NCBI GenBank assembly: GCA_965660325.1
Contig: CBFHZL010000020.1
Location: 1-27,622 of the forward strand
From: Acidiluteibacter sp965660325
GTDB taxonomy: Bacteria; Bacteroidota; Bacteroidia; Flavobacteriales_E; Vicingaceae
DNA: 27,622 bases
Direction: 5' to 3'
The position numbers and the translations under genes were made by a program. Within the stretch, counting starts at the first letter, position 1; each line of letters starts with the position of its first letter. The notes below the pieces were generated by a model. The model worked only from the letters and a program-made list of their open reading frames with translations, ran no database searches and had not been told where the DNA came from. Positions 1 through 8,099 of the stretch are shown here, piece after piece.

Positions 1-351
1 ACTCCACCTGACGATTTGCTCATTGGTTTTGGAACCAGCATTGAGGTAACCGCCACCCAAGCCTGCAGGAATTTTAGCAATCCTAGAAACCAACAACATA
101 TCACGATTTAGCAAGCTCAATGGAATCTCGAAAAAGTACCGTTCCTCTATCCGATGCGTTACAAAAAGCCCACTATCGCTTACTGCTTCTGCAGTAACAA
201 CTTCAGCGTAAGGCTTAATCGCTGACTTTTTAGCTGGTGCAGCTTTTTCTGTGGATTCTTTTTTGTTCTTTTTTCGCTTTTGGGCTGATGCTGTTATAGA
301 AAATGAACCAACCAATAAACAAGCTAGTGTAATGCGTAGTATTTTCATCAT
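1..351 (-). CDS. Exported DUF5118/DUF5117-type zinc-dependent metalloprotease, N-terminal part (cut by window edge)
   Basis: The gene runs off the left edge, so only the first 117 codons are present. Translation from the ATG at 351 (a second ATG follows directly) gives a signal peptide ending near ITASAQ, then a Lys/Ala-rich linker (KRKKNKKESTEKAAPAKK). After this comes the start of a DUF5118-like domain with the recognisable stretches GLFVTHRIEERYFFEIP, LLNRDMLLVSRIAK and AGLGGGYLNAG. In Bacteroidota this domain precedes DUF5117 and a zinc-metallopeptidase domain of about 800 residues in total. The catalytic HExxH would lie outside the window, so peptidase activity is inferred from the family only. 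The gene lies 53 bp downstream of the TolC-like gene on the same strand and may be read through from it. No strong promoter is visible in that gap. Confidence 0.8.
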   Translation of the reverse strand, partial: MMKILRITLACLLVGSFSITASAQKRKKNKKESTEKAAPAKKSAIKPYAEVVTAEAVSDSGLFVTHRIEERYFFEIPLSLLNRDMLLVSRIAKIPAGLGGGYLNAGSKTNEQIVRWS

Positions 352-404
352 GTAGTGTTTGAAGCTCGAAGATACTGATTTCCTCTTTTGCTTCCACCAC
401 TGCC

Positions 405-1706
405 CTACTCCACTAGTTTACCCATTACTGCCAATACTTGAAATTCGGCATTCTTTGCGGCATATTTAGCGGTACTCATTGCTTGTTCAGCATTCAACAG
501 GTTTAATTGCGCTTGACGGAATTCAATGGAATTTATTTGTCCCAATGCAAAAGCTTCCTTACTTCGATTAAAGTTATCCTGAGCGGTAGCTACGTTATCT
601 GCTTGGGCGTTGAGTACAAACAGTTGATTTTCATAAACCGTATAACTATTTAAGGCTTGTGATTTTATTTGTTGCCCCAATGATTTTTGCTCGATTTGTT
701 GGTTCATCAAATTCAACTTGGCATTTTTTACTTGGGTTTGATTACTGCCGTTAAATAAGGTCCAGTTTAAGGCCAATCCAGCTTGTGGTCCAAAATTGCT
801 AGAACCAATCAAAAAAGCACCATTCGGATCTTCCGTACCGCGGTATTGGTAACCTGCGTTGGCGTTAATGCTCGGCATCCATGTCGATTTGGCTGCTCCT
901 ATGGCATATTCATTTACTTTTAAATTATTGGCTACAATCTGCAATTGTAAGTTTTTCTCCTCCGCTGAGGCGACCACTTCACTTTCTTGAATATCATTTC
1001 GGATCGCAATCGAATTATCGACCACCAACGCCTGAGAAACTTCTTGGCCCATGATGAAGTTGAGGTCTCTTTTGGCATTTTCTAACTGCTGCAGTCCATT
1101 AATTAAATTGATGCTATCGGTATTTAGATCCACTCGTGCATTTAATACATCTAGCTTTTTGGCTTGCCCATATTCGTACTGATCTTCCGATCTAGTTAAC
1201 CGATCACGAGAGATGTTTACCGATTGACTCAAAAATTCAACATTCTCCTCCAATCGCGCAACCTCGTGAAAAATAGTCGCTAATTCTACGACCGTATTTT
1301 GAATGACCAATTGTAACTGCAAATCACTCAATACCGCATTTTCTTTATTCTGCAGATAGGTGTATCGTCTGTTTAAGCCGTTGAATATAGTATAACTGAT
1401 GCTTGCAGTAGCGTTATAATTGTAGGAGTTGTTGGCATCGAATTCCCTTGTTTCGGTAATCAGTCGGTTTTCTCCATCAAAATACGTCCAGTTATAGCCT
1501 CCCGAAGCAGAAATAGTCGGCAAATAATCATTATTTGCTTTGCTTGCATTGTTCAAGGCGATTTCTTTCTGCACCTCTGCCATAGAGATGGCATAATTAT
1601 TTTCCAGCGTTAAACGCAATGCATTCTCGAACGTAAGCTTCTCTTGCGCCAGTGCAGTAGTGACGATCAAGAATACGAGTACTGTAAAAGGGACTTTATA
1701 ATTCAT
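405..1706 (-). CDS. TolC-family outer membrane efflux channel
   Basis: This is the outer-membrane channel of a tripartite RND pump and carries substrate from the periplasmic adaptor to the outside. The ATG at 1706 gives 433 residues with a signal peptide cut after TTALAQ. A TTG seven codons upstream (1727) keeps the frame open but is a poorer start. The protein has the internal duplication of the family: two halves, each beginning with a beta-strand segment (ASGGYNWTYFDG and ANAGYQYRG), followed by long helical stretches rich in Asn, Gln and Leu, with TIFNGLNR and TLFNGSNQ at equivalent places. The usual family length is 420-490 residues. The start overlaps the end of the pump gene by 11 bp, suggesting translational coupling. 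Substrate cannot be told from sequence. Confidence 0.92.
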   Translation of the reverse strand: MNYKVPFTVLVFLIVTTALAQEKLTFENALRLTLENNYAISMAEVQKEIALNNASKANNDYLPTISASGGYNWTYFDGENRLITETREFDANNSYNYNATASISYTIFNGLNRRYTYLQNKENAVLSDLQLQLVIQNTVVELATIFHEVARLEENVEFLSQSVNISRDRLTRSEDQYEYGQAKKLDVLNARVDLNTDSINLINGLQQLENAKRDLNFIMGQEVSQALVVDNSIAIRNDIQESEVVASAEEKNLQLQIVANNLKVNEYAIGAAKSTWMPSINANAGYQYRGTEDPNGAFLIGSSNFGPQAGLALNWTLFNGSNQTQVKNAKLNLMNQQIEQKSLGQQIKSQALNSYTVYENQLFVLNAQADNVATAQDNFNRSKEAFALGQINSIEFRQAQLNLLNAEQAMSTAKYAAKNAEFQVLAVMGKLVE

Positions 1707-4700
1707 CTGCTTCTTTTTCTGATTCAATTTCTTTTATCGCACGTTCCACGGATTCCTTTTTAGGCTTCTCTCCGCCTTCCCAAAACCACAGGAGATATAC
1801 TTTTGCCGTATTGCTCATGCCCAATAGCATGGGCAACATGACTAAGGTTAAAACGGTGGCGATACCAATTCCATAAGCGATTGAAATGGCCATAGGAATT
1901 AAAAATTGTGCTTGTCGGCTAGTTTCAAATATCAAAGGAGATAATCCCGCGATGGTAGTAATCGACGTTAAAAATATGGCTCTAAATCGGGAGGTTCCTG
2001 CTGCAATTAAGGCCTCATCATAGGGCAATCCATCTTTTAGAAATCCATTGAACTTCGCAATAAATACCAATCCATCATTCACAACAATACCAATCAAGGC
2101 AATAATTCCCAAAAGGGATAAAATATTAACCGGAAAGTCGTGAATATAATGCCCCCAACCTACACCAATAAATGCAAATGGAATCATGATCAACAACAAT
2201 AATGGTTGGCTGTAAGACCTAAATGTAAAGGCGATAACGATATAAATGAGTAGTAAAATGATTGGAAAAATTTGTGCAGCAGAACCTTGTACTTTTCCTG
2301 CTTCTCGGTTTTGCCCTTCATAAAGTGCTGAGATACTCGGATACTTATTAATCAACTCCGGCATGATGTCGGTTCTGATTTCGTCAATAATCGCAGAAGC
2401 ACTTTCTTTTGGATTTTTCAAATCGGCTTCTACTTTTATCTCTCGTTTCCCATCTAGGTGATTGATGGAAATTTCTCCTCGTTCGATGGAGTAATTGGCC
2501 AATTCTTTGAGAGGCACCCGCGTCCCTTGAGGGGTAACAATACGCATTTCCTCTAAGTCTTGTATGGAAGACCTTCCTTCAATATCATATCGTACCCATA
2601 CAATCACTTCGTCTTCTCCTCGTTGAAAACGCTGCACTTGCAAACCGTTAAAACCACTTCGTACTTGAGCCATCAGTCCGTTTAAGGTCAGTCCTAAACT
2701 GTAACCGACATCCTTCATTTCCAACGTGATTTCTTTAATTCCTTGTGGATTATTATCGAGAATATCACGCAACAGCGGATTCTCTTTTAATCGCTCTTTA
2801 AGCTCTGTTTTAGCGGCTTTTAATTCATCGATATTATATCCCAAAAGAGAAACAGAAACAGGTTTTCCACCAAAATTAGAACCACCATCGATAACTAAGC
2901 TTTCGGCCGATGGAAAGGTACCTACTTTCTCAAAAATCGCTCCTGCGACATCTGTAGCAGCGACTTTTCGAAACTCTCCGGGTAATAGGTTTACGGTTAA
3001 TGACGCGGCCGCAGTTCCGGGCCCAAGTTTTTTGATCACATTTTCCACCACATCTTTTCCGTCTGCTTGTAAGAGCGAAAATTCTTCATTCACTTCCCAA
3101 GCAGCTTTCTCCACAATCGATATTAAGGAGTCAGTTTCTTCAGGATTTACTCCTTGTGGCATCGTCAGATTCACCGTTACTTGATCGCTTGCAATGGAAG
3201 GGAAAAAAGTGCCTTTTATCACACCTCCGCTCATGGCACCCATTGTAATCATCAGCAAAGCGATGAGAATAGCAAAAGCAATAGGCTTGTATTTAAGCGA
3301 CCAGGTAAGTAAAGGGGTGTAAAACTTGTCCCGCATAAAATTCATCATCTTATCGCCCCACACATTAAAACGATACGTCTTCTGTTCTTTAGTAAGCACC
3401 TTGGAATGCGCAATGTGAGCTGGTAAAATCACAAAGGCTTCCAACAACGAAAAGGCGAGTGTTAGCATGACCACAATGGTTACTTCCATGAAAAATTCTC
3501 CAATTCTACCATCTAAGAAAAAGAAGGTGCTAAAAGCGATCATGGTGGTTAAAATGGCTGATGTAATTGCAGGCACTACCTCTAAAGTGCCGTCTATGGC
3601 AGCACGAATACGCGATTTTCCTTGCTCGAAATGTTGGTAGATGTTCTCCGCAATAACGATCCCATCATCAACCAAAATTCCAATAACAATGATCATCCCG
3701 AAAAGGGACAATACATTGATGGTTACATCCAAATAATTCACCACCATAAACATCCCTAAGAAGGAAATAGGCAAACCAAATGCTACCCAAGCAGCTAGGC
3801 GAGGTCGCAAAAAGAGCGATAAGAAAAATAACACCAATGCTACTCCCTGTATCCCATTTTTGACCAATAGCTCTGTTCGCTGAATTACGGTAATGGTTCG
3901 GTTGCTCGTTACCTCGATGCTCGCATTCTGATTGCGTTCATTAAAATCAGCTATGTAGGCGAGTGTTTTATCAGCTGCTTCTATAAAGTCTTCGGTGTTG
4001 GTGGTACTCACATCGATATTGATGGAAGGGTTCCCATTAAAATACGATCGATTCGGTGTTTCTGACCATGTATCCGCGACCGTGGCCACATCGGTCAGCA
4101 TAATCTGTCCGCCATTTGGAAAAGCCTTCACGACTATATTTTCCAACTCTTGAGCATAGTAAGCCCTGTTTCGAAGTCGTATCAGGTATTCTTCTGCTTT
4201 AGTTTTTACAGAACCTCCTGTTATTAACAAATTGGTCTGCGCAATGGATTGAGCTACTTCTTGGAAAGTAAGATTATACTGTCGTAAAATGGTTTCATCT
4301 ACCGCCACTACTATTTCTTCATCGGGAAATCCGCTAATCGCTACTTGCGAAATACCATCGATGGCTCGGAGCTCAGACTCTACCTGACGAGCCATGGTTT
4401 TTAAGGTTAGCAAATCGATGGATTTTCCTGAAATTACCATCGAAATCGCTTTGTTCAATGTTTCTTGTTTAGCGACTACAGGTGGCTCCATTTCGGAAGG
4501 AAAAGAGGGAACTTTATCTACGGCATTTTTTACATCTGCGAGCAACACATCAATATCATAACCTTTTTCAGCTTCTACAATAATGGATCCTGCATTCTCT
4601 GAAGATGAAGAAGTAAACCGATCAATACCGAGCAGTCCTCTAAGGTTATTCTCAATTTTAAGTACAACGCCTTCCTCAATTTCTTGAGGTGATGCTCCTG

Positions 4701-4857
4701 GATATACTACCGTAATATTAATCAACTTGGCATCCTGAAGGGGGAAAAAGCTTGACTTCATGCTCTTCATTCCCATATAGCCTAAGATAGCAAACGCAAT
4801 GATGATTACATTCCCCGCAACAGGATATTTAATAAAATGAGTGATTAGATTTCTCAT
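1696..4857 (-). CDS. RND-type (HAE1/AcrB-like) efflux pump permease
   Basis: This is the proton-driven inner-membrane component of the efflux system. It has 1053 residues, the usual RND size, with a first membrane helix near residues 12-30, a large periplasmic porter region, a block of helices at about 335-480, a second porter region and a final helical block at about 860-1010. TM4 carries the paired acidic residues of the proton relay (GILVDDGIVIAENI). The TM10 position that holds the relay lysine in E. coli AcrB reads GIVVNDGLVFI here, so the lysine is replaced by Asn-Asp, as in several non-AcrB RND branches. It starts 3 bp after the adaptor gene stops. A heavy-metal (CzcA) role is less likely because of the TM4 motif and overall resemblance, but substrate is unknown. 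Confidence 0.95.
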   Translation of the reverse strand: MRNLITHFIKYPVAGNVIIIAFAILGYMGMKSMKSSFFPLQDAKLINITVVYPGASPQEIEEGVVLKIENNLRGLLGIDRFTSSSSENAGSIIVEAEKGYDIDVLLADVKNAVDKVPSFPSEMEPPVVAKQETLNKAISMVISGKSIDLLTLKTMARQVESELRAIDGISQVAISGFPDEEIVVAVDETILRQYNLTFQEVAQSIAQTNLLITGGSVKTKAEEYLIRLRNRAYYAQELENIVVKAFPNGGQIMLTDVATVADTWSETPNRSYFNGNPSINIDVSTTNTEDFIEAADKTLAYIADFNERNQNASIEVTSNRTITVIQRTELLVKNGIQGVALVLFFLSLFLRPRLAAWVAFGLPISFLGMFMVVNYLDVTINVLSLFGMIIVIGILVDDGIVIAENIYQHFEQGKSRIRAAIDGTLEVVPAITSAILTTMIAFSTFFFLDGRIGEFFMEVTIVVMLTLAFSLLEAFVILPAHIAHSKVLTKEQKTYRFNVWGDKMMNFMRDKFYTPLLTWSLKYKPIAFAILIALLMITMGAMSGGVIKGTFFPSIASDQVTVNLTMPQGVNPEETDSLISIVEKAAWEVNEEFSLLQADGKDVVENVIKKLGPGTAAASLTVNLLPGEFRKVAATDVAGAIFEKVGTFPSAESLVIDGGSNFGGKPVSVSLLGYNIDELKAAKTELKERLKENPLLRDILDNNPQGIKEITLEMKDVGYSLGLTLNGLMAQVRSGFNGLQVQRFQRGEDEVIVWVRYDIEGRSSIQDLEEMRIVTPQGTRVPLKELANYSIERGEISINHLDGKREIKVEADLKNPKESASAIIDEIRTDIMPELINKYPSISALYEGQNREAGKVQGSAAQIFPIILLLIYIVIAFTFRSYSQPLLLLIMIPFAFIGVGWGHYIHDFPVNILSLLGIIALIGIVVNDGLVFIAKFNGFLKDGLPYDEALIAAGTSRFRAIFLTSITTIAGLSPLIFETSRQAQFLIPMAISIAYGIGIATVLTLVMLPMLLGMSNTAKVYLLWFWEGGEKPKKESVERAIKEIESEKEADEL

Positions 4858-4860
4858 GCC

Positions 4861-5982
4861 TTACTTCTCCTCGTAAATAGTGACATCCATGCCTTCAAAA
4901 GCAGTTGGTGGTACTTTGGTAAGTACTCTATCTCCATCGCTTAATCCAGTTATCACCACATCATCTTGGTTGATAAATTGTTTTTGAATACCTGTTAAGA
5001 CCAACTTTCCTTCTTTAACCAAATAGACTTTATTGTTATCCACCAGCGCAGATCGTGAAAATTGAAATGCTTGGGGTATTTCTTCTGCTCTCACCTTTGC
5101 TTGAAGAAACATTCCTTCTTTAAGTTCTTCCCCTTCTACGCGTACAAAAAAGGTATTCAACTGACTAGCTTTATCAATGGCTTTTACAATTCGGCTAATT
5201 TCACCAACCCACTCTTTTCCTTCAAGGCCGTCCATTGTTAAAGTTACAAGTTGACCTACTTTCAGTCGTTGTGCAGTAACTGCATCGGTTGATGCTTCTA
5301 GTTCATACACATTGGGCTGAATAAAAACACCTAAGGACTGCCCGGGGCGAATTACTGTTCCTGGATCAGCATTCGCTGTAGTAAGCACACCATTGTAAGG
5401 CGCTTTAATGGCATATTTCTCGTTGATTAATTCTAAATTTTTTAAGCTGTGGTAACTGCTGTATATGCTACGTCCTACAAGAAATGATTGTAGCTTTTCA
5501 TCCGATACTTCAGGAAGAGGCATTACGCTTTTGTTTACTGCATAATTGCTCAAATACGTTTTCCATAAGGAGAAATCATTTGGAAAGTCTGATTTGATAT
5601 CAGGCATGATACTCGTAATAGCGCTTTCAAAACTGCTCCTCTGTGCGTACAACTGTGCCTCTTGATCTGTTGATTGGATTTCAATAAGCGTTTCACCTTT
5701 TTGAAAAGTGTTTCCTGCTTTGAACTTTCCATTATCTGATTTCATTACGCCTTGAACTTCGCTAAATAGCTCCATCCGCTTCACAGCTTCTATGGATCCA
5801 GTAGTTGTAAAATAAACTGGTATCGTATCGTTTTTTACCGTTTCCGTAAAAACAACAGCGACATTATTTGCTTTTGCTTTTGCTCGCTTTTCTGCAGGCT
5901 CTGCTAGTATGTTCGATATTAATTTACCGACAACCAAGATCAAAATAGCGGTTCCGATAATAATGATTTGTCTTTTTTTCAT
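4861..5982 (-). CDS. RND efflux periplasmic adaptor (membrane fusion protein)
   Basis: This protein links the inner-membrane pump to the TolC-like channel. It has 373 residues, with an N-terminal membrane anchor or signal (IIIIGTAILILVVGKLI) and a first lipoyl/barrel-sandwich half near GSIEAVKRMELFSEVQG. A helical hairpin of about 70 residues includes FPNDFSLWKTYL. The second lipoyl half reads YAIKAPYNGVLTTANADPGT, and a beta-barrel and membrane-proximal domain follow (EGMFLQAKVRAEE, GLSDGDRVLTKVP). No lipobox cysteine is seen, so anchoring is probably by the N-terminal helix. It is the first gene of the operon adaptor-pump-channel, which runs with gaps of 3 bp and -11 bp. Its leader region contains several inverted repeats, but no TetR or MarR gene lies next to it. 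Confidence 0.93.
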   Translation of the reverse strand: MKKRQIIIIGTAILILVVGKLISNILAEPAEKRAKAKANNVAVVFTETVKNDTIPVYFTTTGSIEAVKRMELFSEVQGVMKSDNGKFKAGNTFQKGETLIEIQSTDQEAQLYAQRSSFESAITSIMPDIKSDFPNDFSLWKTYLSNYAVNKSVMPLPEVSDEKLQSFLVGRSIYSSYHSLKNLELINEKYAIKAPYNGVLTTANADPGTVIRPGQSLGVFIQPNVYELEASTDAVTAQRLKVGQLVTLTMDGLEGKEWVGEISRIVKAIDKASQLNTFFVRVEGEELKEGMFLQAKVRAEEIPQAFQFSRSALVDNNKVYLVKEGKLVLTGIQKQFINQDDVVITGLSDGDRVLTKVPPTAFEGMDVTIYEEK

Positions 5983-6206
5983 TTTCTGTTTGTTCGTTTT
6001 CTCCTAGCTTACTCGTTTTTTTTACCTCCGGTAAACATAAAAATAGGTTAGACAATCATTTCACTGTTTTGATTTGAGTATGATAACTTTTTATTTATAA
6101 AAATGATCTAACCTTCTAGCAACCAAAACCTTTTTTATCAAAAAAATGATTCGCTAATATATTTTACTAGGATTTTAAAAAATGCAAAATTACCAATTAG
6201 TTGCCC

Positions 6207-6233
6207 AATGAATTGATTAGCGTTCAATTCATT
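6207..6233. repeat. Perfect 10-bp inverted repeat, candidate operator
   Basis: The arms AATGAATTGA (6207-6216) and TCAATTCATT (6224-6233) are exact reverse complements separated by 7 bp. The element ends 23 bp before the candidate -7 box at 6257-6264 and so overlaps the expected -33 region of the methyltransferase promoter. The size and symmetry fit a dimeric repressor such as a TetR-like protein. A transcript hairpin is less likely because the repeat lies upstream of the probable start site. Confidence 0.5.
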
Positions 6234-6256
6234 TAGACATCTTTCTTTAAAAGTAT

Positions 6257-6264
6257 TAAATTTG
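6257..6264 (+). promoter_or_regulatory. Candidate -7 box of the methyltransferase gene
   Basis: TAAATTTG is an exact match to the TAnnTTTG consensus of the main Bacteroidota sigma factor, 15 bp before the ATG at 6280. No good TTG -33 element lies at the usual 17-23 bp distance (TTTAG near 6232-6236 is the best), so the call rests on the -7 match and position. Confidence 0.45.
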
Positions 6265-6279
6265 ATAAAAATTGTCCAT

Positions 6280-7077
6280 ATGTCTTCTAATTACCTATCA
6301 ATCAACAAAAACTCTTGGAACGAACGAACGGCTATACATATAGAATCTGATTTTTATGATGTACCAAGCTTTTTAGCAGGCAAAAACTCCTTAAATGCTA
6401 TTGAATTAGAGCTTTTAGGGGAATTAAAAGGAAAAAAAGTACTGCATTTGCAATGTCATTTTGGGCAAGATTCTATCTCATTGGCAAGATTGGGCGCTAA
6501 GGTAACTGCAGTAGATTTTTCTGATGCCGCAATAGATTATGCCATACAGCTCAATGAGCAAACTAAAACGGATGTACAGTTTATTTGCTGTGATGTGTAT
6601 GACTTACCAAATCAGTTGACAGAGCAGTTCGATGTGGTATTTACGAGTTATGGTACCATTGGATGGCTGCCTGACATTGATAAATGGGCGCAGGTAGTTG
6701 CTCACTTTTTAAAACCTTCGGGGGAATTTGTGATTGCTGAATTTCACCCTGTTGTGTGGATGTATGATGATGCATTTAGTAAAATCCAATACCGCTATTT
6801 CAATGATGCTCCTATCGAAGAAATGGAAGAAGGAACCTACACGAACCCTGATGCAGAAATCAAACAAGACTATATTTCTTGGAATCATGGACTTGGGGAG
6901 GTGGTGAATAGCTTAATCAACCAAGGCCTTTCGATACTATCCTTAAATGAATTTGATTACTCACCTTATAATTGCTTTTCACATACGGTAGAATTTGAGC
7001 CGGGGAAATTCCAAATCAAACATTGGGGTAACAAGGTACCGATGGTGTATGCGATAAAGGCTAGGAAAATGGGATGA
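6280..7077 (+). CDS. Class I SAM-dependent methyltransferase
   Basis: This is a soluble methyltransferase of the class I Rossmann fold. The ATG at 6280 (265 residues) is preferred over a TTG at 6262. The SAM-binding motif I is a variant, VLHLQCHFGQDSISLARLGA, with the acidic end of strand 2 at VTAVDFSDAAIDYA and motif II at FICCDVYDLP. FDVVFTSYGTIGWLPD is the strand-4 region. This CHFGQD variant is common in Bacteroidota and Firmicutes proteins annotated simply as methyltransferases, and the substrate is not known. It is transcribed alone, divergently from the efflux operon, with an inverted repeat in its promoter. A role in drug modification is possible from the neighbourhood but is only a guess. 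Confidence 0.88.
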   Translation: MSSNYLSINKNSWNERTAIHIESDFYDVPSFLAGKNSLNAIELELLGELKGKKVLHLQCHFGQDSISLARLGAKVTAVDFSDAAIDYAIQLNEQTKTDVQFICCDVYDLPNQLTEQFDVVFTSYGTIGWLPDIDKWAQVVAHFLKPSGEFVIAEFHPVVWMYDDAFSKIQYRYFNDAPIEEMEEGTYTNPDAEIKQDYISWNHGLGEVVNSLINQGLSILSLNEFDYSPYNCFSHTVEFEPGKFQIKHWGNKVPMVYAIKARKMG

Positions 7078-7157
7078 TAGGATATCTGTCTCCAAGCTAT
7101 AATTACAGCAGAAAAGTAAATCTAGACAAAATTGAATTTAGCTTACCGTTACAAAGC

Positions 7158-7174
7158 TTGACATTTTCAGACAA
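7158..7174 (+). promoter_or_regulatory. Candidate AraC-regulator site upstream of its own gene
   Basis: TTGACATTTTCAGACAA matches the copy at 8061-8077 (TTGACAGTTTTGGACAA) at 14 of 17 positions. It ends 21 bp before the candidate -7 box of the regulator gene. In the downstream promoter the equivalent gap is 22 bp. Autoregulation is inferred from the shared sequence and near-identical spacing. No convincing second half-site was found upstream of it; the stretch ending ACAA at 7154 is too degenerate. Confidence 0.45.
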
Positions 7175-7200
7175 GTAGTTCTAACAATTCTAAACTACTT
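7173..7200. repeat. 8-bp inverted repeat overlapping the araC-type gene promoter
   Basis: AAGTAGTT (7173-7180) and AACTACTT (7193-7200) are exact reverse complements 12 bp apart. The right arm runs into the -7 box TACTTTTG (7196-7203). A protein bound here would block transcription of the regulator gene. A short transcript hairpin is unlikely because the repeat lies before the probable transcription start. Confidence 0.45.
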
Positions 7201-7203
7201 TTG
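7196..7203 (+). promoter_or_regulatory. -7 box of the AraC-family regulator gene
   Basis: TACTTTTG followed by C is an exact TAnnTTTG(C) match and ends only 4 bp before the ATG at 7208. Transcription would start at or next to the start codon, so the mRNA may be leaderless. No TTG is found at the normal -33 distance, which fits a promoter that needs an activator. Confidence 0.5.
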
Positions 7204-7207
7204 CGAC

Positions 7208-8041
7208 ATGGAGGATAAAAATTTAAAATTTATTCAATGCGGAGAGGTGATGATTGCAGCTTCTTGTGAAACATCATCTAATAAAATGAAAGCGACCTAC
7301 TACCCACACTCTCTTTTACTCTATGCCCAAGTAGGACAGATCAACGCTACTATCGATCAAAAGCTATATACCATTCCTAAGAACTCTTTCGCACTGATCC
7401 GTAAATTTACAGAAGCCAGCATGTTTAAGACATGGAATGAGCAGGAAGGGCATGCTAAAACTTACGCCTTTGCGCTTACCAATGAGTTCATACGAAAAGC
7501 ATTTCGACAAATTGAATTTTCCAATAGTATCCCTGCTGTAAAAAGTCGATTTATATCTATTCCTTCTACCAAGAACCTAGAAATACTCATGAATTCTATC
7601 ATCTCTTATGTAGATCATGGAGAAGATTTAGAGCCACAGTTGGTAGAATTAAAAACGTTAGAAGCCTTGCATGCATTAATTTCAGCAGATATAAACATAG
7701 CAGGAGCGTTTAAAGAATACTCTTTAACAGAAAGAGCGGATATGGAAAAACTAATGAGCCACAACTACCTATTTAATATACCTTTAGAAGATTTAGCAAA
7801 AAGCTCAGGAAGAAGTTTATCTACATTTAATAGAGACTTTAGAACCATTTTTAACGACACTCCGCATAAATGGATTAAGAAAAAACGATTGATGCACGCT
7901 AAAACGCTTATGGCTAGCGAGCGTAAACGTCCATCAGAAGTATACCTTGAGTCAGGTTTTGAGGATTTAGCCCATTTCTCACGTTCCTTTAAACAGCAAT
8001 ACAATCAAACCCCATCTGACTTTTTTAATCAAATGAAATGA
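7208..8041 (+). CDS. AraC-family (ExsA-like N-terminus) transcriptional regulator
   Basis: This DNA-binding regulator has 277 residues. The N-terminal ~165 residues form a cupin-like sensing and dimerisation domain of the ExsA/AraC type (HSLLLYAQVGQINATIDQK, YTIPKNSFALIRK). The C-terminal ~100 residues carry the two helix-turn-helix motifs of the AraC/XylS family. The first is at IPLEDLAKSSGRSLSTFNRDF. The second ends with the signature PSEVYLESGFEDLAHFSRSF followed by KQQYNQTPSDF. There are no membrane segments, so it acts in the cytoplasm. It lies directly upstream of a metallo-hydrolase operon, and two direct repeats begin at its stop codon, which points to that operon as its target. The inducer is unknown. 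Confidence 0.93.
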   Translation: MEDKNLKFIQCGEVMIAASCETSSNKMKATYYPHSLLLYAQVGQINATIDQKLYTIPKNSFALIRKFTEASMFKTWNEQEGHAKTYAFALTNEFIRKAFRQIEFSNSIPAVKSRFISIPSTKNLEILMNSIISYVDHGEDLEPQLVELKTLEALHALISADINIAGAFKEYSLTERADMEKLMSHNYLFNIPLEDLAKSSGRSLSTFNRDFRTIFNDTPHKWIKKKRLMHAKTLMASERKRPSEVYLESGFEDLAHFSRSFKQQYNQTPSDFFNQMK

Positions 8042-8077
8042 CAGCTTTGGACAATAAGCATTGACAGTTTTGGACAA
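8039..8077 (+). promoter_or_regulatory. Tandem direct repeat, candidate AraC-type binding site
   Basis: TGACAGCTTTGGACAA (8039-8054) and TGACAGTTTTGGACAA (8062-8077) match at 15 of 16 positions with a 23-bp period, about two helical turns. The first copy begins on the stop codon of the regulator gene. AraC-family proteins commonly bind two same-direction half-sites about 21-23 bp apart, the proximal one touching the -35/-33 region. Here the proximal copy ends at the expected -33 position for the -7 box at 8100-8107, as in activated promoters. A related copy lies before the regulator gene itself. Confidence 0.6.
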
Positions 8078-8099
8078 CTGTTTAATTAAAAAACAATTT

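Larger units (their letters stand above)
5983..6279. promoter_or_regulatory. Divergent control region between efflux operon and methyltransferase gene
   Basis: This 297-bp stretch holds no credible gene. It is very AT-rich and contains three inverted repeats: TTTACC-TCC-GGTAAA at 6021-6035, AGGTTAG-ACA-ATCATTT at 6045-6061 facing AAATGATCTAACCT at 6101-6114, and AATGAATTGA-N7-TCAATTCATT at 6207-6233. A TAAATTTG sequence at 6257-6264 matches the Bacteroidota -7 consensus for the rightward gene. No equally clear -7 box was found for the leftward efflux operon; TATGTTTA just upstream of the first repeat is the best candidate. The repeats are exact as read. Their role as operators is inferred from position. 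Confidence 0.55.

Noticed and set aside
361..393. GAAGC/GCTTC possible hairpin between the TolC-like gene and the metalloprotease gene
   Set aside because: The arms are short and far apart with no T-run; most likely chance.
2726..3184. 152-codon open frame on the plus strand inside the RND pump gene
   Set aside because: It is antisense to a strongly conserved pump sequence, is rich in Ser/Pro/Phe as expected for a shadow frame, and has no family features.
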